The translations under genes were made by a program, and so were the position numbers. The notes beneath the pieces are model-generated. The model searched no databases. It was not told where the DNA came from and was given only the letters and a program-made list of their open reading frames with translations. A DNA stretch of 30,070 bases. Origin: Sphingobium sp. Its GTDB lineage: Bacteria > Pseudomonadota > Alphaproteobacteria > Sphingomonadales > Sphingomonadaceae. The stretch spans positions 1 to 30,070 of the forward strand of contig JASBTC010000067.1 in NCBI GenBank assembly GCA_030148625.1, written 5' to 3'. Positions 23,608 to 30,070 of the stretch are shown here, one piece after another. Each line of letters starts with the position of its first letter. Position 1 is the first letter of the stretch.

Positions 23608-24434
23608 CCCTCGAACAAAGTCGACAGGAACATCGCGATCACCGGGATGATGACGCTGGTATAGGCCGCCATCGCCGGGCCGATCAGGCGGATCAGCCCG
23701 AAATAGAGCGTGAAGGCGAGCGATGACGCGATGACACCCAGATAGAGCAGGCCGGCGATATAGCCCGCGCGCCATTCGATCACCGGCGGCCCGGATGTGC
23801 TCCAGGCGAAGAGCGCGTCGCAGGCGGCACCGATCAGCATCGCCCAGCCCAGCATGGTCGCCATCGGATAGAGCGTGGCGCGGCGGCTGGCCTGCATCAC
23901 GTTCGCCGTCGATGCCGCGAGCACGCCCATCAGCGTGAACCCGATTCCGAGCAATGTCCCGCCCTCGGACGACCGGTCGACCCGCGCCTCGTGGATGAAC
24001 AGCAATGCGACGCCGACGATCGCGACGCCCGACGCGGCAAGGAACCGGCCGCTCACGCGTTTGCCAAGAAAAAGCCTGGAAAACAGCGCATTGGGAACGA
24101 TCAGCAGCGCGAACACCAGCGCCACCAGCCCCGAAGTGATGTGCAATTCCGCACGATAGACGAAATTGAAGTTGATCACGAACTGCGCCAGCCCGAGCGC
24201 GGCCGCAAAGGCCAGTCCCCGGCGATCGAGCTTCAGGCTCTCGCGCCGGATGCATGCGACCGCGATCAGCACGAGCCCGGCAATGGCGAAACGATAGCAG
24301 ATCGACCAGCTTGGCGGCACATGGCCGAGCTGGTCGCGGATCACCAGCCAGGTCGATCCCCAGATCAGGGTGACGCTGACGAATGGGATCAGCACCGCCG
24401 CCCGCGTCGGGCCTGGCTTCGTGCCGGCGATCAC
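23517..24434 (-). CDS. EamA/DMT-family transporter
   Basis: The 305-residue protein has about ten hydrophobic helices in two similar halves, the DMT (EamA) design. It starts with IPFVSVTLIWGSTWLVIRDQLG, the typical first helix with the W-G-x-x-[FW] pattern, and the second half has GVIASSLAFTLYFGLIRLIGP and PVIAMFLSTLFEGYRWS, also typical. Members export amino acids, metabolites or drugs. The start is GTG 24434, overlapping the threonine aldolase stop by 4 nt (GTGA), so the two are translationally coupled; export of threonine/glycine-type metabolites is a reasonable guess, not shown. Its 3' end overlaps the SDR gene tail to tail. Confidence 0.9.
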   Translation of the reverse strand: MIAGTKPGPTRAAVLIPFVSVTLIWGSTWLVIRDQLGHVPPSWSICYRFAIAGLVLIAVACIRRESLKLDRRGLAFAAALGLAQFVINFNFVYRAELHITSGLVALVFALLIVPNALFSRLFLGKRVSGRFLAASGVAIVGVALLFIHEARVDRSSEGGTLLGIGFTLMGVLAASTANVMQASRRATLYPMATMLGWAMLIGAACDALFAWSTSGPPVIEWRAGYIAGLLYLGVIASSLAFTLYFGLIRLIGPAMAAYTSVIIPVIAMFLSTLFEGYRWSPLAITGCALALIGLVFALRAPSPAR

Positions 24435-25432
24435 AATCGCGCGATCGCGTCCGCGAGCGGGCGAATATCGTCCACGCTGTGGTTCCAGCTCGTCACAAAA
24501 CGCAATTCGCCTTGGCTCCAGTCGTAGAAATCGAAGCCCGATGCGCGCAGCGATGCGGATTCGTCGGCCGTCGCGCGCAGGAACACTTCGTTCGCCTCGA
24601 CCGGATGGAGCAGCCGGTCACCCGCGGCATCGGCCAGCAGTTGCGCGCCCGCATTGGCGGCGCGCGCATTCTTCAGCCACAGATCGTCATCGAGCATCGC
24701 CAGGATCTGCGCGGCCAGATAGCGTCCTTTCGACAGGAGATGGCCGGCGCGTTTGCGGCGATAAAGGGTCGCATCGGCCAGTTCGGTCCGGAAGAAAATC
24801 AGCGCCTCGGCCGACATCGCGCCATTTTTGACGAAGCCGAAGCTCAGCGCATCGACGCCCGCTCGCCAGGTCACATCCGCGGGCGCGCAGCCCAGATGCG
24901 CGATCGCATTGGCAAAGCGCGCACCGTCCATATGCAGCCCCAACCCGCGCTCGCGGCACAGCGCACCAAGCGCCGCCACCTCGTCAGGGGTGTAGACCTC
25001 ACCATATTCGGTGGCGTTGGTGATCGACAGCGCATGCGGCCGGACCTGATGGACAGTGTTGCCCATCGAATCGATCGCATCGCCAACCGCGTCGGGCGTG
25101 AGCTTCGCGCCGGGGCCCGATATGGTCATCAACGACGCGCCATGGGTGAAGAAGCCCGGCGCCCCGCATTCGTCGACCTGGATATGCGCATTACGGTGGC
25201 AGAGCACACCGCCATAGGGCGGGCAGAGCGCGGCGAGCGCCAGCGCATTGGCGGCGGTCCCGGTCGAAACCCAGAGCGCGCGCACCTCGGTCTCGAACAA
25301 GGTGGAGAAACGGGCGTCGAGCAGACGGCTATACGCATCGCCGTCATAGGCCGTATCGACGACATTGACCTCCGAAAGCGCGGCAAGGACTGCGGGAGAG
25401 ACCGGGGCGGCATTGTCGGAAAAGAAGCGCAT
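24431..25432 (-). CDS. ltaE: Low-specificity threonine aldolase (PLP, beta-eliminating lyase family)
   Basis: The 333-residue enzyme splits threonine or allo-threonine into glycine and acetaldehyde. It begins MRFFSDNAAPVSPAVLAAL, has the cofactor-pocket block STGTAANALALAAL, then HIQVDECGAPGFFT, HMDGARFANAIAHLG, and the PLP lysine Lys202 in SFGFVKNGAM. Most family members read GGTKNG here; the Phe-Val before Lys is a mild variant. The frame is open upstream to 25519, but ATG 25432 gives the natural N-terminus. It precedes the EamA transporter with a 4-nt overlap and follows the GT4 gene by about 30 bp on the same strand. Confidence 0.92.
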   Translation of the reverse strand: MRFFSDNAAPVSPAVLAALSEVNVVDTAYDGDAYSRLLDARFSTLFETEVRALWVSTGTAANALALAALCPPYGGVLCHRNAHIQVDECGAPGFFTHGASLMTISGPGAKLTPDAVGDAIDSMGNTVHQVRPHALSITNATEYGEVYTPDEVAALGALCRERGLGLHMDGARFANAIAHLGCAPADVTWRAGVDALSFGFVKNGAMSAEALIFFRTELADATLYRRKRAGHLLSKGRYLAAQILAMLDDDLWLKNARAANAGAQLLADAAGDRLLHPVEANEVFLRATADESASLRASGFDFYDWSQGELRFVTSWNHSVDDIRPLADAIARL

Positions 25433-25463
25433 GGATCGCCCTTGCTGTCCGCGGCGGCCCAGG

Positions 25464-26495
25464 TCAACGGCCAGTTTGTTCGCTATGGCCTTCCATGATG
25501 CGTCGATAGAGCGCGACATAATCGTCCGCCATCCGATCGACCGAGAAACGTGCGATCACCGCGTCGCGGCAGCGGCGGCGATCGATCTCCCCCACCCGAC
25601 CGATCGCCGCCACCGCCTGTTCGAACGTGTCGACCAGAAAACCGGTGACGCCATGCTCGATCAGTTCGGGCATCGAACCGCGGCGATAGGCGATGACCGG
25701 CGTACCGCATGCCATCGCCTCCACCACCGACAGCCCGAAGGGCTCGTCGAAACCGATCAGGTGGAGCAGCGCCTTTGCCCGGCCGAGCGCCTCGATCCGC
25801 TCACGCCCGCCCACCGTGCCGAGGAAGCGGATGCGATCGCCATCGATATGCGGCGCAACGAACCGGGCATGATAATCCGCGTCCTGCACCAGGCCTGCCA
25901 TCACCAGCCGATGTCCGGTCGCCTGCGCCGCCCGCACCGCATCGGCAGCGCCCTTGTCGGGATGGATGCGTCCGAAGAAGAGCAGCGCATCGCCGCCTTC
26001 CGCCTCGAAATCGAACGCCTCGACCGGAATGCCGTGATGGATGGTGGCGGCATAGTCGAGATCGGGATGCCGGTCGGCATCGCTGATCGCGACATAATGG
26101 ACGCGGTCGTCATAACGGCGGAAGACCGGCAGGATGCGTTCGGACGAAAAGCCGTGGATCGTCGTCACGACCGGCGTCTCGACAAGGCGCGAGAAAGCCA
26201 GAGGCATGAAATCCGCCTGATTGTGGATCAGATCGAATTCGCCCGCACGCTCGAACAGGCTGGCGATATGGAGCGCCTCCCACACCTTGGCGTCGATCGT
26301 CGGATCCTCCGAATATCCGCGCGGCACGACCGCAGCCAGCGTCGCGCGCGTTTCAGAATCCGCCGTGGCGAACAAGGTCACGTCGATCCCGCGATCGACC
26401 AGTGCCTCGGTGAGCAGACTGGTCACCAGTTCCCATGGCCCATAGCTGCGCGGCGGCGTGCGCCAGGAGATCGGCGCGAGCATCGCGATGCGCAT
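25464..26495 (-). CDS. Glycosyltransferase family 4 protein
   Basis: The 343-residue protein is a GT-B-type transferase. The N-terminal Rossmann half begins MRIAMLAPISWRTPPRSYGPWE, with the P-x-x-[YG]-G-x acceptor loop common to GT4. The C-terminal half has FFGRIHPDKG (sugar-nucleotide domain start), LLHLIGFDEPFGLSVVEAMACGTPVIAYRRGSMPELI, containing the E-x-F-G-L-x-x-x-E-A-x-A-x-G-x-P-V motif. There is no signal or membrane helix. The start ATG 26495 has AAGGAA 6 nt upstream; the TTG at 26501 is less likely. It follows the GH13 glucosidase gene directly, suggesting a joint role in glucan, trehalose or glucosyl-lipid metabolism, but donor and acceptor are unknown. Confidence 0.9.
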   Translation of the reverse strand: MRIAMLAPISWRTPPRSYGPWELVTSLLTEALVDRGIDVTLFATADSETRATLAAVVPRGYSEDPTIDAKVWEALHIASLFERAGEFDLIHNQADFMPLAFSRLVETPVVTTIHGFSSERILPVFRRYDDRVHYVAISDADRHPDLDYAATIHHGIPVEAFDFEAEGGDALLFFGRIHPDKGAADAVRAAQATGHRLVMAGLVQDADYHARFVAPHIDGDRIRFLGTVGGRERIEALGRAKALLHLIGFDEPFGLSVVEAMACGTPVIAYRRGSMPELIEHGVTGFLVDTFEQAVAAIGRVGEIDRRRCRDAVIARFSVDRMADDYVALYRRIMEGHSEQTGR

Positions 26496-26497
26496 GG

Positions 26498-28087
26498 TCA
26501 ATTCCTTATCTTCAGGATCAGGCCCTCATCCGAAGACAAAGTGAGGTTGCGGGCATTCACGACCGGTTCGCGATCGATTGTCGAGAGTAGCAGATCGACG
26601 GCTTCGGCATAGTCGGGCAATTCGAACGCCTGCGCCTCCTTGCCCAGATTGAGCACGATCAACACGCGCTCGTCGCCGGCCCGCCGTTCATAGGCGAGGA
26701 TGGTGCCGGTGGCCGGCAGCAGCATGATCGTTCCGAGCGACAATGCCTCATGCCCGCACCGCAAAGCGAGCAACCGACGATGCAATGCCAGGATCGACCC
26801 GGCCTCAGCGTCGAGCGACGCGACATTGCGCGTCCGCCAGTCGGCATTGAGCGGCAACCACGGATCGGCCGTGCTGAAACCCGCATTCGGGGCATCCGCC
26901 CGCCACGGCATCGGCGTGCGCACCGGATCGCGGCCGAGCCCGAGACCGGGTTCGCGCAGTTCGCGGGGATCCCGCACCCGTCCGGGTGGGATCTCGACCT
27001 CGCCGATACCGAGCTCATCGCCATAATAGAGGGTTGGCGTGCCACGCAGCGTCAGCAGCAGCATCGCCGCCACCCGCGCCTGTGCTTCGCCCAGCTTCGC
27101 GGCGACGCGCGGCCGGTCGTGATTGCCAAGCACCCAGTTCGGCCAGGCGCCCTCGGGCAGCGCCGCTTCATAGTCGGCGATCATCCGCTGAAGCACCCGC
27201 GCATCCCAGGGCGCATCGATGAGCTGGAAATTGAAGGGCAGATGCACCCCCGGTGCATCGACACCATAATAGCGCACCAGCCGATCGACGGGCAGATAGA
27301 TCTCCCCGATCAGCACGCGATCGCCATAGCCGTCCGCCAGCGCCCGCATCTCGGCCGCGATCTCGTGCACTTCGGGCTGGTCGGTCGAATGGGCCTGCAG
27401 CACCTTGTGCATCTCGCCCATCTCCCGCCGATAGTCGGGATTGGGTGGATTGTCGGGCAGACCGTCGGCTTTCACGATGTGCCACAGCACGTCGATCCGG
27501 AAACCGTCCACACCCCGGTCGAACCAGAAGCGCAGCACATCCATCATCGCCGCGCGCACCTCCGGATTGCGCCAGTTGAGATCCGGCTGCTCCTTGAGGA
27601 AGGCGTGGAGATAATATTGGCCGGTGGTCGCATCATATTGCCAGGCCGAGCCGCCAAAATCGCTGATCCAGTTGTTGGGCGGCCCGCCATCGGGAGCGGG
27701 ATCGCGCCAGATATACCAGTCGCGCTTCGGATTGCCGCGCGACGCCCGGCTCTCGACGAACCAGGGATGCCGGTCGGAACTGTGATTGGGAACGAAATCG
27801 AGGATCAGCTTGAGCCCGCGACGATGCGCCTCCGCGATCAGGCGGTCGAGATCCTCCAACGTGCCGAACAGCGGATCGACGTCGCGATAATCGGCGACAT
27901 CATAGCCATAATCCGCCATTGGCGAGCGGAAGATCGGCGAGAGCCAGATCGCATCGACGCCCAGTGCCGTCACATGATCGAGCCGGCCGACGATCCCGGC
28001 GAGATCGCCGACGCCGTCGCCGTCGCTGTCCTGGAACGACCGTGGATAGATCTGATAGATGGTACCGGCTTGCCACCAGCTCGTCAT
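26498..28087 (-). CDS. GH13 alpha-glucosidase / oligo-1,6-glucosidase
   Basis: The 529-residue enzyme has a complete GH13 (beta/alpha)8 barrel. It starts WWQAGTIYQIYPRSFQDSDG, continues with DAIWLSPIFRSPMADYGYDV, LILDFVPNHSSDRHPWF, the nucleophile Asp199 in DGFRIDVL, acid/base Glu262 in LIGEIYLP, and Asp324 in LGNHDRPR. QxxDLNWRNPEV is typical of the oligo-1,6-glucosidase/alpha-glucosidase subfamilies. No signal peptide is evident, so it is cytoplasmic and would act on imported malto- or isomalto-oligosaccharides. The start ATG 28087 has GGGGGAG just upstream; the longer frame to 28114 is less likely. The gene leads into the GT4 gene (2-bp gap). No local sugar regulator or TonB receptor was seen. 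Confidence 0.93.
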   Translation of the reverse strand: MTSWWQAGTIYQIYPRSFQDSDGDGVGDLAGIVGRLDHVTALGVDAIWLSPIFRSPMADYGYDVADYRDVDPLFGTLEDLDRLIAEAHRRGLKLILDFVPNHSSDRHPWFVESRASRGNPKRDWYIWRDPAPDGGPPNNWISDFGGSAWQYDATTGQYYLHAFLKEQPDLNWRNPEVRAAMMDVLRFWFDRGVDGFRIDVLWHIVKADGLPDNPPNPDYRREMGEMHKVLQAHSTDQPEVHEIAAEMRALADGYGDRVLIGEIYLPVDRLVRYYGVDAPGVHLPFNFQLIDAPWDARVLQRMIADYEAALPEGAWPNWVLGNHDRPRVAAKLGEAQARVAAMLLLTLRGTPTLYYGDELGIGEVEIPPGRVRDPRELREPGLGLGRDPVRTPMPWRADAPNAGFSTADPWLPLNADWRTRNVASLDAEAGSILALHRRLLALRCGHEALSLGTIMLLPATGTILAYERRAGDERVLIVLNLGKEAQAFELPDYAEAVDLLLSTIDREPVVNARNLTLSSDEGLILKIRN

Positions 28088-28266
28088 ACGCGCTCCCCCG
28101 TTGCCGTCGATCATATTCCGACCTCACCTCAACGTCCGACAACGTCCGGCGCTCCACATCGATTGTGTGTCGATAGGGGAAATCGGCTTCACGACGGTTA
28201 CATCGCGTCGACCATGTCGGGCATCCTCTTTCGGGATCCACAACGACGCCCGGACGTTCTTCCGCC

Positions 28267-28464
28267 ATGCCGTCGAGCGTGATCCGCAGCTTCGATTACG
28301 ACCCAGCCGCCCATCGGCTGGACGTGCAGTTCGTCAGCGGCCGGCGTTACAGCTATCATGACGTGCCCGCGGAGATCGTCGAGGAGATGCGCCGCGCCTT
28401 TTCCAAGGGCGGCTATTTCAACCGCCGCATCCGGGATTGCTATCGCCACACGCGCCGTCGCTGA
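28267..28464 (+). CDS. KTSC domain protein
   Basis: This tiny protein of 65 residues is one KTSC domain: PSSVIRSFDYDPAAHRLDVQ, FVSGRRYSYHDVPAEI, then AFSKGGYFNRRIRDCY. The SxxIxxxxYdxxxxxLxVxFxSGxxYxYxxVP pattern and S-K-G-x-[FY]-F-N-x-x-I-R keep the conserved Lys, Ser and Tyr residues of the family. The family is sometimes found next to, or fused with, lysyl-tRNA synthetase C-terminal regions and nucleases; its function is unknown. Its end overlaps the end of the exonuclease III gene by 25 bp, tail to tail. The start ATG 28267 has no clear ribosome site. Confidence 0.85.
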   Translation: MPSSVIRSFDYDPAAHRLDVQFVSGRRYSYHDVPAEIVEEMRRAFSKGGYFNRRIRDCYRHTRRR

Positions 28465-29237
28465 CTCTTGCCGAGTTCGATCCATGCAGGTGCGTGATCG
28501 CTCGCTTTTTCGCGACCACGTACAGCCGTGTCGACTCCGGCGCGCTTCAGTCGCCCGGCAGCCGCCGGGCTTAACAGCAGATGGTCGATCCTGAGCCCCG
28601 CATTGCGCGTCCAGGCATTCCGCCAATAGTCCCAGAACGTGTAGATGGTCTCGTCCGGATGAAGCGTCCGGATCGCATCGGTCCAACCCTGGGCCAGCAG
28701 CCGCTGGTATCCCGCGCGCGCTTCGGGTGCGAACAATGCATCGTCGCGCCATCGCTCCGGTTTGTAGACATCGGCATCGGTCGGGATGATGTTGTAATCG
28801 CCGGCGAGCACGACGGGCAGCCCGGATGCGATCAACCCGGCGGCATGGTCGATCAGCCGATCGATCCACGCCAGCTTATAGTCGAATTTCGGCCCTGGCC
28901 GCGGATTGCCGTTGGGCAGATAGAGGCAGCCGACCAAAACCCCGTTCACCGCCGCTTCGATATAGCGACTATGGCCGTCATCGGGATCGCCGGACAAGCC
29001 GCGGCGTGTCTCGACGGGCTGCGTGCCGCGCGCCAGAATGGCGACGCCATTCCAGCGCGCCTGGCCCAGCCAGATCGCGCCATAACCCGCCTTCTCGAGC
29101 GCAGCCGCCGGAAAATTTTCGTCGGGCGCCTTCAGTTCCTGCAGGCAGACGATATCGGGCGCAGTCCCGTCGAGCCATGCAAGCAATGCCGCCAGCCGCC
29201 CGTTGACGCCGTTGACGTTGAAGGTCGCGATCCTCAA
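28440..29237 (-). CDS. xth: Exodeoxyribonuclease III (AP endonuclease) Xth
   Basis: The 265-residue enzyme belongs to the exonuclease III/APE1 family for base-excision repair: it cuts 5' of abasic sites and trims 3' blocked ends. Residues match the family at expected positions: Asn7 in ATFNVNGVNGR, Glu34 in CLQELKAPDENFP, then GDYNIIPTDADVY with the catalytic Asp and Asn, and the C-terminal LRIDHLLLS and KASDHAPAWIEL (Asp-His). The frame is open upstream to 29324, but family proteins begin with the strand LRIATFN; a TTG at 29237, preceded by an AGGGGC-like site, gives that start and places Asn7 and Glu34 as in E. coli. It is divergent from the AlkB-like gene. Confidence 0.95.
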   Translation of the reverse strand: MRIATFNVNGVNGRLAALLAWLDGTAPDIVCLQELKAPDENFPAAALEKAGYGAIWLGQARWNGVAILARGTQPVETRRGLSGDPDDGHSRYIEAAVNGVLVGCLYLPNGNPRPGPKFDYKLAWIDRLIDHAAGLIASGLPVVLAGDYNIIPTDADVYKPERWRDDALFAPEARAGYQRLLAQGWTDAIRTLHPDETIYTFWDYWRNAWTRNAGLRIDHLLLSPAAAGRLKRAGVDTAVRGREKASDHAPAWIELGKSQRRRVWR

Positions 29238-29322
29238 TTGTGCCGAGCCCCTGCCATTGCAGCCGAACGTGAGGGCGTGCGCAGGGGTTCCGTTGCCAGC
29301 CACGGATCCACATATCGGCGAC

Positions 29323-29931
29323 ATGCCGATCGATATGCCCGTGCTCGAAGATCTGTTTGGACCGCCGCTGCTGCCTGGGCTGAGCTATGCGCCCGACATG
29401 CTCGACAAGGACGAGGAGCGGGCGCTCGTCGCAGCGCTAGATCCCCTGCCCCTGAAACCTTTCGAATTTCAGGGCTGGTTGGGCAAGCGGCAGGTGATCT
29501 CGTTCGGCTGGCGCTATGATTTCACCGAGGCACGCTTTGCCCGCGCGGCCGAGATACCCGATTTCCTGTTACCGCTGCGCGACCGCGCAGCCATGTTGGC
29601 CGGACTGGCGGGCGAAGACCTCGCCCAGACGCTCGTCACACGTTATGATCCGGGCGCGGGCATAGGCTGGCATCGCGATCGACCGGTATTCGATACCGTT
29701 ATCGGCATCTCATTGCTGAGTGCCGCAACCATCCGTTTCCGCCGCCGCACATCCCAGGGCTTCGAGCGCTTCGCGCTGCCGGCATCGCCCCGCTCCGCCT
29801 ATGTCCTTGCCGGCGAAGCGCGCTACGATTGGGAGCATAGCATCGCGTCGCTCGACGAACGGCGCTGGTCGATCACCTTTCGCAGCCTCTCCGAACGCGG
29901 CCTGGCGATGCAGCCGGAAGAACGCGGATAG
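29323..29931 (+). CDS. AlkB-like 2-oxoglutarate/Fe(II)-dependent dioxygenase
   Basis: The 202-residue protein has the AlkB fold: a nucleotide-recognition lid at the N-terminal half (PFEFQGWLGKRQVISFGWRYDF), then the double-stranded beta helix with Fe ligands His117 and Asp119 in GIGWHRDRPVF and His172 in YDWEHSI. The 2OG-binding arginines are in RRWSITFRSLSER near the end. Such enzymes demethylate alkylated bases (1-meA, 3-meC) or other substrates; the short size fits the bacterial AlkB/ALKBH-like group. ATG 29323 is chosen because upstream codons overlap the exonuclease start region; ATG 29335 is also possible. The divergent pairing with xth suggests a DNA-repair context. Confidence 0.9.
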   Translation: MPIDMPVLEDLFGPPLLPGLSYAPDMLDKDEERALVAALDPLPLKPFEFQGWLGKRQVISFGWRYDFTEARFARAAEIPDFLLPLRDRAAMLAGLAGEDLAQTLVTRYDPGAGIGWHRDRPVFDTVIGISLLSAATIRFRRRTSQGFERFALPASPRSAYVLAGEARYDWEHSIASLDERRWSITFRSLSERGLAMQPEERG

Positions 29932-29933
29932 CT

Positions 29934-30068
29934 TCACCCGCTGGCGCGTTTGCGCCGGGTCTCCCAACCCTTCTTCGCCGCGGCCGAGCGAGCTGCGGCG
30001 GATCGACCCGCCGAGGCGGCGCCGCCCTTTCGGCCGCCCTTGCGCGACGATACGTGGCTTTCCGGCTT
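29934..30068 (-). CDS. Basic Ala/Gly-rich protein, C-terminal part (cut by window edge)
   Basis: On the minus strand one frame stays open from the window edge to the stop at 29934-29936. It encodes 44 visible residues rich in Lys, Arg, Ala, Ser and Gly (SRKGGRKGGAASAGRSA ... AKKGWETRRKRASG). The composition and the tail KKGWETRRKR look like a small nucleic-acid-binding or DNA-condensing type protein, but I do not recognise a family and the N-terminus is outside. It converges on the AlkB-like gene with a 2-bp gap. With so short a stretch of GC-rich DNA, a chance frame cannot be excluded. Confidence 0.5.
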   Translation of the reverse strand, partial: KPESHVSSRKGGRKGGAASAGRSAAARSAAAKKGWETRRKRASG

Positions 30069-30070
30069 GC

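Noticed and set aside
18003..24255. Long antisense open frames such as 18003-19109 (-), 18962-20245 (+), 21133-22686 (-) and 22753-24255 (-)
   Set aside because: They lie opposite clearly recognised genes (exoribonuclease, pepN, M48 protease, SDR and EamA), have Arg/Asp/His-rich composition without domains, and are the usual mirror frames of GC-rich DNA.
28115..28266. Repeated AACGTCCG in the gap between the GH13 and KTSC genes as an operator
   Set aside because: AACGTCCG occurs twice near 28131-28149 and CCGGACGTT near 28253, but spacing is irregular and one copy is far from either start; not enough to call a site.
1..30070. tRNA, rRNA, CRISPR array, prophage or restriction/defence genes
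   Set aside because: None of the characteristic sequences or protein families were found anywhere in the window on either strand.

Overview
The window is about 30 kb of GC-rich chromosomal DNA from an alphaproteobacterium, most likely a Sphingomonas or close relative. The evidence is the carotenoid gene set crtY-crtI-LOG-crtB with crtZ and a CrtG-like hydroxylase nearby, a class I PHA synthase followed by a phasin, an MlaE-type permease with an N-terminal STAS-like part, and small families common in sphingomonads (DUF1176, DUF2141, MipA, KTSC). No tRNA, rRNA, CRISPR array or prophage was seen. Apart from the end of an insertion sequence at the left edge, this looks like core genome.

Layout. 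1-135: right end of an IS5-type element. 136-1498: PilZ protein and MipA/OmpV outer-membrane protein, minus strand. 1563-7842: pigment region, with a membrane hydroxylase (possible CrtG) overlapping a DUF2141 protein on the minus strand, then divergent crtY (carrying an apparent frameshift), crtI, a LOG-family nucleotide phosphoribohydrolase and crtB, and crtZ facing them. 7883-10569: thioesterase, DUF1176 protein and AlaC-like aminotransferase, all minus and reading toward crtZ. 10767-13230: phaC and phasin (polyhydroxyalkanoate storage). 13434-14601: clpS and a HAD phosphatase, convergent. 14670-18659: lipid-transport operon mlaE-mlaF-mlaD-lipoprotein, then a DEDDh 3'-5' exoribonuclease. 18743-22680: divergent pepN and Ste24-like M48 protease. 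22771-26495: SDR epimerase, EamA exporter, threonine aldolase and GT4 glycosyltransferase. 26498-28087: GH13 alpha-glucosidase. 28267-29931: KTSC protein, exonuclease III and AlkB-like dioxygenase. The last 137 bases hold the 3' end of a basic, Ala-rich protein.

How the genes work together. CrtB makes phytoene, CrtI desaturates it toward lycopene, CrtY cyclises to beta-carotene, CrtZ adds 3-hydroxyls, and the other di-iron hydroxylase may add 2-hydroxyls (inference) to give zeaxanthin- or nostoxanthin-type yellow pigments. crtE is not in the window. PhaC and the phasin build and coat PHA granules. The Mla-type genes encode a complete inner-membrane lipid transporter. Xth and AlkB are a divergent DNA-repair pair.

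The most unusual signal is non-coding. Two intergenic copies of a 101-nt core (92/101 identical) sit directly after the stop codons of the LOG gene and clpS. Each is enclosed by a pair of complementary arms whose sequence is specific to that locus (20/21 and 10/10 paired). The arms differ between copies but the pairing is kept, so this is either a structured RNA element or a mobile element that lands in terminator hairpins. Other points of interest are the crtY frameshift, paired TGCANTGCA boxes before the phasin gene, and an IS boundary that coincides with the PilZ stop codon.
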